Source: Sorghum bicolor
Taxonomy: Eukaryota; Streptophyta; Magnoliopsida; Poales; Poaceae
Direction: 5' to 3'
Assembly (NCBI RefSeq): GCF_000003195.3
Contig: NC_012872.2
Coordinates: 20,307,804 to 20,371,803, forward strand
Length of the DNA stretch: 64,000 bases
Shown: one piece after another, positions 46,640 through 56,500 of the stretch
How the letters are laid out: every line of letters starts with the position of its first letter
Position numbering within the stretch: position 1 is the first letter of the stretch
Program-made: the position numbers and the translations under genes
The notes under the pieces: model-generated
The model's database searches: none
Told to the model about the DNA's origin: nothing
The model's input: only the letters and a program-made list of their open reading frames with translations

Positions 46640-47091
46640 AAATTTACATAAAAATGAACATCCTAAACAATAGAAAACTTATCTTTCTCTTTCTTCCCAA
46701 GCATGGAAACACCATTCATGGAAAGCACTACATATATATTTCTTGGATTCACTAATTAGAGAAGAAAACATAGAAAAAAAGAGAGGAGAGACATCATCTA
46801 ACCATCTTAAGCAACCTCATTTGAGCAAATATAGTCCATACCTAGCTATTCTACTCTCTCTCTCTCTCTCTCATGGTGAAACCCTAGATCCAAAAAGTAG
46901 CTCTAATTGAGCAAGAGGGCACAAAAAGAGCCTTTAGAGGCATCAACTAACCTTTCTTAGCCACCTCCTTCCAAGAAATGAAGATCAAAACCTCCCCCCT
47001 TGTATTTTGGAAAAACTGGACCTCCAAGATGTGCTCCAATGGAATGTGGCTGCTACCTACAGTTCTGCCCGAGGAGGAAGAAGGGGTGGGG
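46640..47091 (-). other. TNP2 leader region of CACTA2
   Basis: Non-coding; contains a (CT)n stretch at about 46852-46872 and the GAAACCCTAGATCC block often seen in plant leaders. The N-terminal exons of TNP2 expected here are missing. Confidence 0.5.
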
Positions 47092-47136
47092 TATTTATAG
47101 AAAGAATAGCACAGGCGGTTTGCTTAGAAAACCGCC
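47092..47136 (-). promoter_or_regulatory. TNP2 TATA box and first array unit of CACTA2
   Basis: Minus-strand TATAAATA at 47092-47099 with the ACAGGCGGTTTGC/AACCGCCTACAC pair beginning at 47110. Same geometry as the other three array-plus-TATA sites in CACTA1 and CACTA2. Confidence 0.6.
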
Positions 47137-47362
47137 TACACAGATGCTCTAAGCCGGCGGGGGCAAAAAATTTTTACAGGCGGTTTTACTTGTAACACGA
47201 CTGTGTTGTAAATTTGTACGGCAAGATTTGTAAACCGCCTGTGCAAATCCATTAACACAGGCGGTTTTTAAATCTTGCCGTACAAATTTACAACACAGTC
47301 GTGTTACAAGTAAAACCGCCTGTGAAAATTTTTTGCCCCCGCCGACTTAGAGCATCTGTGTA
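47137..47362. repeat. 226-bp near-perfect palindrome at the CACTA2 5' end
   Basis: Arms 47137-47243 and 47256-47362 (107 bp each) are inverted copies with about four mismatches, separated by the 12-bp spacer CAAATCCATTAA. Each arm contains subterminal ACAGGCGGTT motifs, and the outer arm runs into the TIR. The inner end stops at TACACAGATGC, without the CACTAG tip. Confidence 0.92.
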
Positions 47363-48578
47363 CTAGTGCACTGGTCCGTTTTTGACTTCTTCTGGAACTT
47401 GCACTGGTCCGTTCTTCATGGTCCGATTCTTCCTTCTCTTCTTCTATATATCTGAGTACAATCAAGGTACAACACTTAGGTAGTATATAATTCTCATTAA
47501 TGTTAATAGAACTCTCACAAAGTAGCGCGTTCACCTCTTGTTGTAGCTTCTTGGCTCGGCTACGTGTAATTGCTCCATCAATGGCTTGGGCTGGTGCCGG
47601 CGTAGTCGGTGTAGAGGTTGGCGTGGAATTAGAGGGAGCATGCTTGGTTGGGATGTTCTCATCATCCTTCCCCTCTTGAAAAGGAGTCGACCTCGACTCT
47701 GATTCTTCTAATCCGAAGAATGGTGTCAAGTCAGCAACATTGAAGGTTGTGCTAGCACCATAATCTTCAGGAAGCTCAATCTTGTAGGCATTATCATTGA
47801 TCTTGGACAGCACTCTGAATGGACCATCTCCCCATGGCATCAACTTGGATTTACGCTTCTCAGGAAAGCAGTCTTTGCGAAGATGTATCCACACTAAATC
47901 TCCGGGCTCAAATATCACCTTCTTGCGATGCTTGTTTGCCCAATCAGCATAGTACTTGGACCTTCTTTCGATTGCTTCTTTGGTCTTCTCATGAATCTTC
48001 TTGACATATGATGCACGCTTGGATGCTTCCATGTTAATCCTTTCCTGCAATGGTAGAGGCAACAAATCGATCGGAGCAAGGGGTTTGAATCCATACACAA
48101 CTTCAAAAGGACACATATTAGTTGTAGAATGTACTGCCCTGTTGTAAGCGAATTCCACATGTGGCAAGCACTCTTCCCACTCCTTCAGGTTCTTCTTTAT
48201 CAAGGCTCGTAGCAGCATAGAAAGTGTTCTATTCACAACTTCAGTTTGTCCATCCGTTTGAGGATGACAAGTGGTGGAAAACAGCAGCCTTGTTCCAAGC
48301 ATTGCCCACAATGTCTTCCAAAAGTAGCTCAAGAACTTGGTGTCACGGTCTGAAACAATTGTTTTGGGCACGCCGTGTAATCTTACAATATCCCTGAAAA
48401 ATAGAGAGGCTACGTGGGAAACATCATCGCTTTTATGACAAGGTATAAAATGTGCCATTTTAGAGAACCGATCAACAACAACAAAAATTGAATCCATTCC
48501 CCTCTTTGTCCTAGGTAAACTCAAAACAAAATCCATGCTAATATCTTCCCAACGGGTACTAGAAACAGGCAAGGGAGT

Positions 48579-50126
48579 TGAAAGAGCATCTAGGCCCTTA
48601 GTGATTTCGGTGATTAATGACATTGTTGATTACCTTGACTAACGTGTGTTTTGCAGAGGCAAAGTCATAGGTAAGGTCATGGTAAATAGGTACTCGATGG
48701 ACAGGGACGTACATGCCAACTTAATAGTGGAAATCGTTTCGGTTTTCAAAGGATGGATGGACATCGTCGAGACTAGACTAGGTCTAAGTGCCATATGGTG
48801 AAGAAGGGCACTTAGAGTAGTTTAGGACTTTGTTTTCCTTTGACCGTACTATTAAGAGGGGCTTTGATCTAGTAGCTTGACTTAGGCAAGGCTTTAGGTT
48901 TAGGTGTGGTGCACACCTGGTAAACCTAGCACTAGGCAGCTCAGAGATAGTCCTTAGATTGAGAGGAACAAACTTCGTGTTGGAGCGTTCGCGTTTCAAC
49001 GAAGTTTGGGTGCCCAAAGGGGCACCGGACGCTGCACCGGACGCTCGGTGAGTGCGTCCGGTGAGGTCCTTAGCCGTTGGATCAGTTTGGTGCTTAGGGT
49101 TAGGCACCGGACGCTGGCACCGGACGCACCGGGCAGCGTCCGGTCCCTTACCCAGGGAGCTTGCGAAGTTCCCCAGAGCACCGGACGCTAGCACTGGACG
49201 CACCGGGTAGCGTCCGGTCCCATGCGCAGGGAGCATGTAAATTTTCCCTTAGCACCGGACGGTGCACCGGACGCTGAGAGTTAGCGTCCGGTGACCTGTC
49301 AGAGCGAAGTACAGTTAGCCGTTATGCAGCACCGGACGCTCGGTGCAGTGCGTCCGGTGCAACATAATGTGCGTCCGGTGACCCCGTTTTCAGTGGAAAA
49401 CGGTTGGCCGACCTTTGGACTTCGTGGATAGTATTTATACTCCTCCACCTCGTCCATCAGAGCTCTCTTGCCCATTTGAACATCAGAGATACTTGTTGTG
49501 GAGCAAGGGAGTTGCAAGAGCCTAGAGAGGATTGAGATTGGAGTGATTTCTTGAGAGAATCCTTCTCTAGTGAGTTCCAAGAGTCAAGTGTGCATCCACC
49601 ACTCTCTAGTGCCTTGTTTGGGTCAAGTGAGAGTTCTTTGCTTGTTACTCTTGGTGATCGCCATCACCTAGACGGTTCGATGGTGATTGGAGGCACGAAG
49701 ACCACCCGGAGTTCTTGTGGGTGGCTCGTGTCAAGCTTGTGAGCGGTTTTGGGCGATTCACCACGATGGAGTGTCGAAGAATCAGCCCGTAGAGAGCACT
49801 TGGTCCTTGTGCGGACCAAGGGGGAGCAAGACCCTTGCGCGGGTGCTCCAACGAGGACTAGTGGAGAGTGGCAACTCTCCGATACCTCGGCAAAACATCG
49901 CCGAGCACTTTCTTCCACTACTCCTTTACTTTCTAGCATTTACTTGGTGTTTTTACATTCTTAGAATTGCCATGCTAGAATAGGATTGGAACTAGGTTGC
50001 AAAACTTTTTATCCGATAGCTCTCTAAGTCACACTAGGCACAAGGGGTTGAATTGGAGCTTATAGGTTGCTTAAATTTTTAGAGAAGCCCAATTCACCCT
50101 CCCTCTTGGGCATCTTGATCCTTTCA
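48579..50126 (+). repeat. 5' LTR of SIRE B with decamer array
   Basis: Begins TGAAAGAGCATCTAGG and ends GATCCTTTCA. Between 49020 and 49381 about 14 copies of CACCGGACGC or GCGTCCGGTG occur in both orientations, for example 49023, 49035, 49054, 49105, 49118, 49265, 49284, 49330, 49350 and 49371. A TATTTATAC box follows at 49432-49440. The array is upstream of the TATA box, so it lies in U3. Confidence 0.92.
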
Positions 50127-50128
50127 AT

Positions 50129-50140
50129 TGGTATCAGAGC
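50129..50140 (+). other. primer-binding site of SIRE B (tRNA-iMet)
   Basis: Exact TGGTATCAGAGC, 2 bp after the LTR end. Confidence 0.95.
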
Positions 50141-50178
50141 CTAGTGCTCATTATTTAGGCTTCACCGCCTAGAGAAAG

Positions 50179-52167
50179 ATGTCTAACGGGGATGGACCGC
50201 CACCCATGTTCGATGGGGATGACTTCCCGTATTGGAAAATACGGATGGAGTCATACCTTGAGGCATGCGACGTAAAGTGCCTAAAAGCCGCGACCGAAGG
50301 GTTTACCCCTCCGGCAAAAGACGCTGTTCTTACTCCACAAGAGCAAGAAAACGAGAAGTGGAATGCGAAGGCCAAAAACCACATCTTTAGAGGTCTTTGC
50401 AAAGAGGTGTTTAACCGCGTTCGGAGCCACAAAACCGCCCATGAACTTTGGAAGGAACTTTGTGCGCTCCATGAGGGATCAAAGAGTGAACGCGAGGAAC
50501 GCTATCACTTAGTGATGAACAAGCTTAATACATTTGAAATGCTTCCCAAAGAAAATGCTAATGAAATGTATTCTCGCTTGAATGTCATTGTAGAGGAGCT
50601 AAATGGACTTGGGCTCACTCAAATGAGTGCGGCGGATGTAGCAAGGAAAATACTATGTGTGCTCCCCATTGAAAAATATGGGCACATAGTAACGGTGCTT
50701 CACCAAGGCGATCTTTCCACCGCTACACCAACCGCCATATTGGGGAAGATCAATGCTCATGAAATGTACATGCACATGAACCCCCAAGATGGCTCCTCAT
50801 CGGCCAAGAAAGAAAAGGACTTGGCTCTCAAGGCTTCTCACAAGGGCAAGGCCAAGAAGGTTGAAGTTGAGTCATCAACTTCAAGTGATGATGATGCATC
50901 AATTGCCCTCATGGTGAGAAGAACCACAAAGATGTTGAAGAAGCTCAACAAGAATGGAGTCAACTTTGACTCTAAAAAGAAGAAGTTCTTCACAAGTAGC
51001 AAGAGGAAGCCCATCTCTGAGATGGATTGCTACAATTGTGGTGAGCTTGGTCATCTTGCTCATCAATGTCCAAAGCCCAAGAAGGACAAGTACAAGAAGA
51101 AGAACAAAGAACAAGATGACTCAAGTGATGATGAGAAGAATGACAAGAAGCAATACAAGAAGAAAGGTGGCAAGAAGAAGGAGCACTACAAGAAGAAGAA
51201 TGGCAAGGCCTACATTGTTGGTGATTGGCTCACCGACATTGAGAGCTCAAGTGGTGACTCCTCCGGCAATGAGAGTGATGATGAGAAGGTTGCCGCCATT
51301 GCCATCGATGCTCCATCACCATCATCTTCACCACCATCCACATCCTCTACACACCTATGCCTCATGGCCAAGGGTGACCGGAAGGTACAAAGTGAGGATG
51401 AGAGTAGTGAGAGTGATAGTGAATATGAATCACCTTCTTATGATGAACTTGTAAAATTGCTAAACAAATACACAAAAGTCATAAGAAAATCTAGAAGTGA
51501 AAATGAAAAGCTTGAACTTGAAAATGAAACACTTCTAGCAAAGCTTAAGTCTAGTGATGAGCTTAGAGATCAAAATGAAATCATGACCACTAAGCTCAAG
51601 GAGCTCAAACTCTCTCTAAAAGAGCTCAAAGAAAAACATGATAAACTTGAGAGTGTTCATGATGAGCTTATCACTAGATATAGAGCAATGAAAGAAGAAC
51701 TAACAACTCTAAAAGCAAACTATGACAACCTTGAGATTGCTTATGAACTTGCAATTGATGAAACACATGGTGCTACTAACAATGTTGCTAAGCTTGATGT
51801 AGCCACATCTTGTGATGACTTACTTGTGGAGAGCACAAGCAAATGTGTTGATTGCAAGGGCAAGAAAGTGGTGGTGGCCGAGAGTTATGAGGACACTATC
51901 AAGCTCAAGGATGAAATTGTCATGCTCAAGAAAGAGTTGCAAGATCAAGCCAAGCACAAGACAATTGTGATTGAGTCACTTGATCAAGACAAGAAGCTTG
52001 CATATGAGAACAAGTTACTCAAGGAAGAAAATCAATATCTCAAGCTTGGTTTGATGTATGACAAGCAAGAAGAAGATGAGACATTCATCTTGGATGAGTT
52101 AGCTAGCAACAATGATCCAATCATCAAGAAGCTAACTCAAGAGAACAACAAGCTCAAGAAAGAGAAG
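50179..52167 (+). CDS. gag of SIRE B, intact to the gap
   Basis: 663 codons open from ATG 50179 to the gap. Start chosen by position 38 bp after the primer site and by the same start in SIRE A. The N-terminal 230 residues are UBN2/gag-type (DDFPYWKIRMESYL, AHELWKELCALHEG). A CCHC zinc knuckle, CYNCGELGHLAHQC, lies near 51030-51070. A Lys- and Ser-rich segment and a very long heptad-like coiled coil with Glu/Lys/Leu follow. This long tail is a SIRE/Maximus trait. Family role: particle assembly and RNA packaging. The frame beyond 52167 is unknown. Confidence 0.92.
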
Positions 52168-52267
52168 NNNNNNNNNNNNNNNNNNNNNNNNNNNNNNNNN
52201 NNNNNNNNNNNNNNNNNNNNNNNNNNNNNNNNNNNNNNNNNNNNNNNNNNNNNNNNNNNNNNNNNNN
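52168..52267. other. assembly gap of 100 N (probably unknown size)
   Basis: Exactly 100 N. SIRE B gag lies on the left, and a different Copia gag truncated at its N-terminus lies on the right, so much sequence must be missing here. Confidence 0.97.
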
Positions 52268-52315
52268 ACAAAGGAGAAGAGAAGGACGGCAGTGCAGCTA
52301 CAGAAGCAGTAATCA

Positions 52316-53293
52316 ATGGAACACATTGTACCACCCGAAGATGGGGTTGCACCGCTTGAAGATCAACACGTTTATACAGCCCTATACCTTATTAGGAGCC
52401 ACATTCACCCTGATCTTAAGGCTGAATATTTGTTGGAAGAAAATCCACACAATCTATGGACTTCACTTAAGCAACGCTATGAACAGCAAAAGGCACTTGT
52501 CTTGCCCGCGGCCAACTATGAGTGGACGCAACTTCGCTTACAGGATTTCAAAACTGTGAGTGACTACAATCATGCTGTCCATAGGATTTGCTCAAAATTG
52601 CAATTCTGCGAGAAAGAACCTACAGATGCGGATAAGATAGAAAAGACTTTGTCTACTATGCTTCCCTCTGAAAGGATTCTTCAACAACAATACCGTGAAA
52701 GGCGTTTCCAAGTTTATTCAGAGCTTATCCAAACTTTACTTGAGGCCGAAAAACATTCTGAACTTATGGTTTGGAATAATCAGCAGCGCCCTGTTGGGTC
52801 TGCTCCATTGCCTGAAGTACATGCATATACTCAGAATAAACCCATGTCTAATGATAGATCTAAAAAGAACTATCAACAAGGAAACTCCAAGAAGGGTAAA
52901 AACAAGCGCAGACGCAATAAGAAGCCCCAAAAAGGTGACTCCAACAAAGGTAAACCTTACAAAAAGGGTAAGAACATTTCCAAGAACAGGGATGATAAAC
53001 CTGTGTGTCAAAAATGTGGTTGTTATAACCATACTACAAAGAAATGTCGTACCCCAAGTCATCTAGTTGATCTTTACTTAAAGTCTGTGGGTCGTGGACG
53101 AGCTACACCAGGACAGAAGTATGAAGCCCATTTCAATCTTCGACCTGACACCACCAGGGAAGAGGCTGGTTGTTCGCAACAAGTTCCTGAGGAACCAAGC
53201 AACAACATCATACGAGGAGGCGAGGATCTTGCTGATACAGGGAATATGATCGTGGAATATGCATCCAACGACATATTTGGAGACTTTCACTAG
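52316..53293 (+). CDS. gag of Copia C, N-terminus missing
   Basis: 325 codons from the first ATG after the gap to TAG 53291-53293. UBN2-type region (ALYLIRSHIHPDLKAEYLL, LWTSLKQRYEQQ, QDFKTVSDYNHAVHRICSKL), a basic Lys/Arg/Asn/Gln stretch, and a CCHC knuckle CQKCGCYNHTTKKC near 53008-53050. Related gags have about 50-60 more N-terminal residues, so the ATG at 52316 is internal or an artefact of the junction: an in-frame TAA sits just before it at 52310. gag ends before pol and is in a different frame. Confidence 0.85.
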   Translation: MEHIVPPEDGVAPLEDQHVYTALYLIRSHIHPDLKAEYLLEENPHNLWTSLKQRYEQQKALVLPAANYEWTQLRLQDFKTVSDYNHAVHRICSKLQFCEKEPTDADKIEKTLSTMLPSERILQQQYRERRFQVYSELIQTLLEAEKHSELMVWNNQQRPVGSAPLPEVHAYTQNKPMSNDRSKKNYQQGNSKKGKNKRRRNKKPQKGDSNKGKPYKKGKNISKNRDDKPVCQKCGCYNHTTKKCRTPSHLVDLYLKSVGRGRATPGQKYEAHFNLRPDTTREEAGCSQQVPEEPSNNIIRGGEDLADTGNMIVEYASNDIFGDFH

Positions 53294-53528
53294 GCTCCCA
53301 ATCCCTTAGATTCTAATGTCTTTATGTTCTAGTGATTGTAATAATAAACACAATTTATGTCCTATGTGTTGTAAATATTTAATGATATCATCACTACTTA
53401 GTTTGGATATCCAATAAATGTATTGTACACATTTGATATTCAATAAATAAAGTATGTATTCTATATATTATCAGAGAGTTTTATATCAAATTCTTTATTT
53501 ATATATAGTTTCTACGGGGGTCGATCTG
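53294..53528 (+). other. gag-pol spacer with poly(A)-like signals
   Basis: 235 bp, very AT-rich, with AATAAA at 53343, 53413, 53442 and 53446. No coding potential. A TTTATATATAG/T acceptor-like site occurs near 53508, just before the pol start. It may separate a short gag RNA from the pol message. Confidence 0.6.
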
Positions 53529-56500
53529 ATGGAAGAGGAATTATGCCTAGTGGACAGCGGTACCACTAATTCTATTCTTAGGGAAACAAAATATTTCCAA
53601 ACTCTTACTAAAAGACAAGGAAATGTTTTGACAATCGCTGGGCGCGATGCTACGATAATTGGTTCAGGTCGTGCCATTATCGTACTCCCTATGGGTACCC
53701 AAATTACAATTGAGGATGCATTATTATATCCCGATTCAAAGCGTACCTTATTAAGTTATAGAGATATCCGTCAAAATGGTTTCCATGTAGAAACCCTTGA
53801 TGACAATAATGAGGAAATTCTCCTTGTTACTAAAAACAATGGATATGGCAAACAAATTGTTGAGAAAATTCCCTCTTTTCCGTCCGGATTGTACTACACA
53901 TACATCAAACCCGTGCCACATGTTGCGTACAAGGTAATTTTTCAGAATGTTGATGCATTCAAAACTTGGCATGATCGCCTTGGTCATCCTGGTATAGGGA
54001 TGATGCGGAAAATTATCAGCAATTCAAATGGTCATGAGTTAAATACTGCTAAATTTCCGAAATCTTCAGATTTTATGTGCACTTCATGCGCTACAGGAAA
54101 ATTGATCTTGCGTCCATCGCCCGTCAAGATCCAAAATGAGCCACTAAAATTTCTTGAACGCATTCAAGGAGATATTTGTGGCCCCATACAACCAACGTCT
54201 GGACCGTTCAGGTATTTTATGGTTCTAATAGACGCATCTACTAGATGGTCTCATGTGTGTCTTTTGTCCACACGTAATCATGCTTTCGCAAAAATTATTG
54301 CTCAAGTTATTAAACTTAGAGCACATAATCCTGAACATCAAATTCAATCAATTCGAATGGACAATGCTGCTGAATTTTCCTCAAAGGCTTTCAATGATTA
54401 TTGTATGGCTTTAGGAATTCAAGTTCAGCACTCTGTCCCATATGTCCATACACAAAATGGTTTAGCAGAATCTCTTATTAAAAGAATTAAACTCATTGCA
54501 AGACCACTACTACAAAATTGCAATCTACCAACTTCATGTTGGGGTCATGCAGTCTTACACGCTGCTGACTTAATTCAATTGCGTCCAACTGCATACCATG
54601 TTGTCTCCCCATTGCAATTAGTACGTGGGAATATGCCAAATATTTCCCATCTGCGAAAATTCGGTTGCGCTGTATACGTACCGATCTCACTACCTAAGCG
54701 TACCTCTATGGGTCCACATAGGAAACTTGGTATCTACGTGGGATATCAATCCCCATCGATTATCAAATACCTCGAGCCTCTTACAGGGGACTTATTCACG
54801 GCCCGGTATGCTGACTGCATATTCAATGAGGACCATTTCCCAGCATTAGGGGGAGATTTCAAGTACCAAAGTGAATGCCAGGAAATCAACTGGAATGCCC
54901 AAGGCAATTCCCCCTCAGATCCACGTACTCAAGAAACTGAACAACAAGTTCAGAAAATCATAAACTTGCAACATATTGCAAATAACCTGCCAGAAGCATT
55001 TACTGATTATAAGGGTGTCACTAAATCCTCTTATCCTGCTCGCAATGCGCCTGAAAGAGTGGAGGTACCAATAAAAACCATTCAACTCCCACTTCCAAAG
55101 AAGAGGGGGAGAAGTACGGCCGCACCGAAGGATAATGCTCAAAGCAAGCGTCCGAGGATACCGAGGACTAGATCCTCCAAATCAGTAAATCCAAGCCAAC
55201 CTCATGTTGCTAGACACCCAATAGTGGATGAAAGTCCAACACCAGGACCTAATCCACAACCCGGATCAACGGTGCATCCAAATTCTGATCCTGGGACATC
55301 GGAACACCCTGACTCCATAGTTTTGGGAAATGTTGAGTCAAATAATGGGGTGAAAGAAATTTCCATCAATTATATTGATTCTGGTGAATCATACGATCGT
55401 AAGACTACTGTTGTAGACATGTATTTCTCCGCAGCAATTGCAGAAATCTTTCTCAATGATCCAGATCCTAAGACCATGGCAGAGTGCAAAAAGCGCTCAG
55501 ACTGGGCTCAATGGAAAGAAGCAATTCAAGCTGAGATAGCCTCGCTCACTAAAAGAGGGGTATTCACAAAAGCTATGCCCACACCCTCCAAAGTCTTTCC
55601 TGTAGGCTTTAAATGGGTTTTCGTTCGGAAACGGAATGAGAACAATGAGGTGGTGAGATATAAAGCAAGGCTCGTAGCACAAGGGTTCACGCAGAGACCC
55701 GGCATTGATTATAATGAAACTTATTCTCCAGTAATGAGTGGAATTACTTTCCGATACTTAATATCATTGGCAGTTCAAAATCATCTATCTATGCAGTTGA
55801 TGGATGTGGTGACAGCATATTTATATGGATCACTTGATTCGGACATATATATGAAGGTTCCCGATGGAATCCAAATTCCGAATCCAAACGCAAATCGTAA
55901 CATGTATTGTGTAAAACTACAAAAGTCATTATATGGCTTGAAGCAGTCGGGACGAATGTGGTACAACCGACTGAGTGAATTCCTTTTAAACAAAGGATAC
56001 ACCAATAATGATGATTGCCCATGTGTTTTCATTAAGAAATCTCAAACGGGATTTTGTATTATATCTGTATATGTTGATGATTTAAATATCATTGGCAGTC
56101 CAAAGGATATAGAAGAAGCACGCAAACATCTAAAGACGGAATTCGAGATGAAGGATTTGGGAAAGACCAAATATTGCCTAGGCTTACAAATTGAGCACCG
56201 TCCTTTAGGGATTTTAGTGCATCAATCAGCCTATATCCAGAAAATATTGGAGAAATTCAATATGGATAAATCATACCCTAATAAAACCCCGATGGTTGTT
56301 CGTTCCTTAGAATTAGGGAAAGATCCATTTAGACCACGGGATGTTGGGGAGAAGACGTTGGGACCTGAAATCCCATATCTCAGTGTCATTGGCGCACTTA
56401 TGTATCTTGCAAATTGCACCAGGCCTGATATCGCATTTGCAGTGAACTTACTAGCTAGGCATAGTGCGGACCCGACTCACCGTCATTGGACGGGAGCAAA

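Larger units (their letters stand above)
37630..47368 (-). mobile_element. CACTA (En/Spm) DNA transposon, CACTA2, complete ends
   Basis: Ends CACTAGTACACAGAAGC (37630) and the complement of CACTAGTACACAGATGC (47368), with 3-bp duplications CAC at 37627-37629 and 47369-47371. 9,739 bp including a 174-base gap. Its subterminal motif, ACAGGCGGTT/AACCGCCTGT, is unrelated to that of CACTA1. Minus-strand genes: TNP2 (44016-46630, N-terminal part missing) and TNP1-Ulp1 (38099-41910). A third subterminal array lies inside at 43061-43230, and the right end carries a 226-bp palindrome. TNP2 lacks its N-terminal domain, so this copy is likely non-autonomous. Confidence 0.93.
36790..48578 (-). mobile_element. 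Ty3/gypsy (chromovirus-type) element, 3' part, cut by CACTA2 and SIRE B
   Basis: Integrase and its tail are encoded on the minus strand from 48578 down to 37468, with CACTA2 inside, followed by an LTR-like non-coding stretch to about 36790. The upstream part of the element (gag, PR, RT, RH) is removed or displaced at 48578 by the SIRE B LTR. The LTR boundaries are not resolved because no partner LTR is in the window. The chromovirus assignment rests on the GPY/F-like module after the integrase core; a canonical chromodomain is not visible. Confidence 0.75.
37466..48578 (-). pseudogene. gypsy integrase fragment, interrupted by CACTA2
   Basis: Visible from 48578: an RNase H-integrase junction-type segment (SSTRWEDISMDFVLSLP), the integrase core with Asp in SMDF, Asp in VSDRDTKF and Glu in DGQTEVVNRTL, then a GPY/F-like module (GDLVWIHL ... 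GDGPFRVL ... FNVADLTPF). After about 47440 the tail is Lys/Glu/Ser-rich with a tandem SQKRTS motif. The CACTA2 insertion falls in that motif; the frame continues on the far side and stops at 37466-37468. The N-terminal half of pol is missing because SIRE B begins at 48579. Non-functional as it stands. Confidence 0.82.
48579..52167 (+). mobile_element. SIRE/Maximus-type Copia element, SIRE B, 5' part
   Basis: 5' LTR 48579-50126, canonical primer site, and an intact gag frame up to the gap at 52168. It inserted into the gypsy integrase sequence; the left 5-mer is GGAGT, and its partner is beyond the gap. LTR and gag are clearly the same family as SIRE A but much less decayed. The pol, env-like ORF and 3' LTR are not in the window. 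Confidence 0.9.

Noticed and set aside
46852..46872. (CT)n tract as a special regulatory element.
   Set aside because: Ordinary microsatellite, common in plant leaders.
49020..49381. Possible CRISPR-like array of short repeats.
   Set aside because: Repeats are 10 bp, in both orientations, irregularly spaced, and lie in a plant retrotransposon LTR.
50179..52359. A 726-codon ORF joining SIRE B gag to downstream sequence.
   Set aside because: It reads through 100 N; the right part is another element in another frame, so the fusion is an artefact of the gap length.
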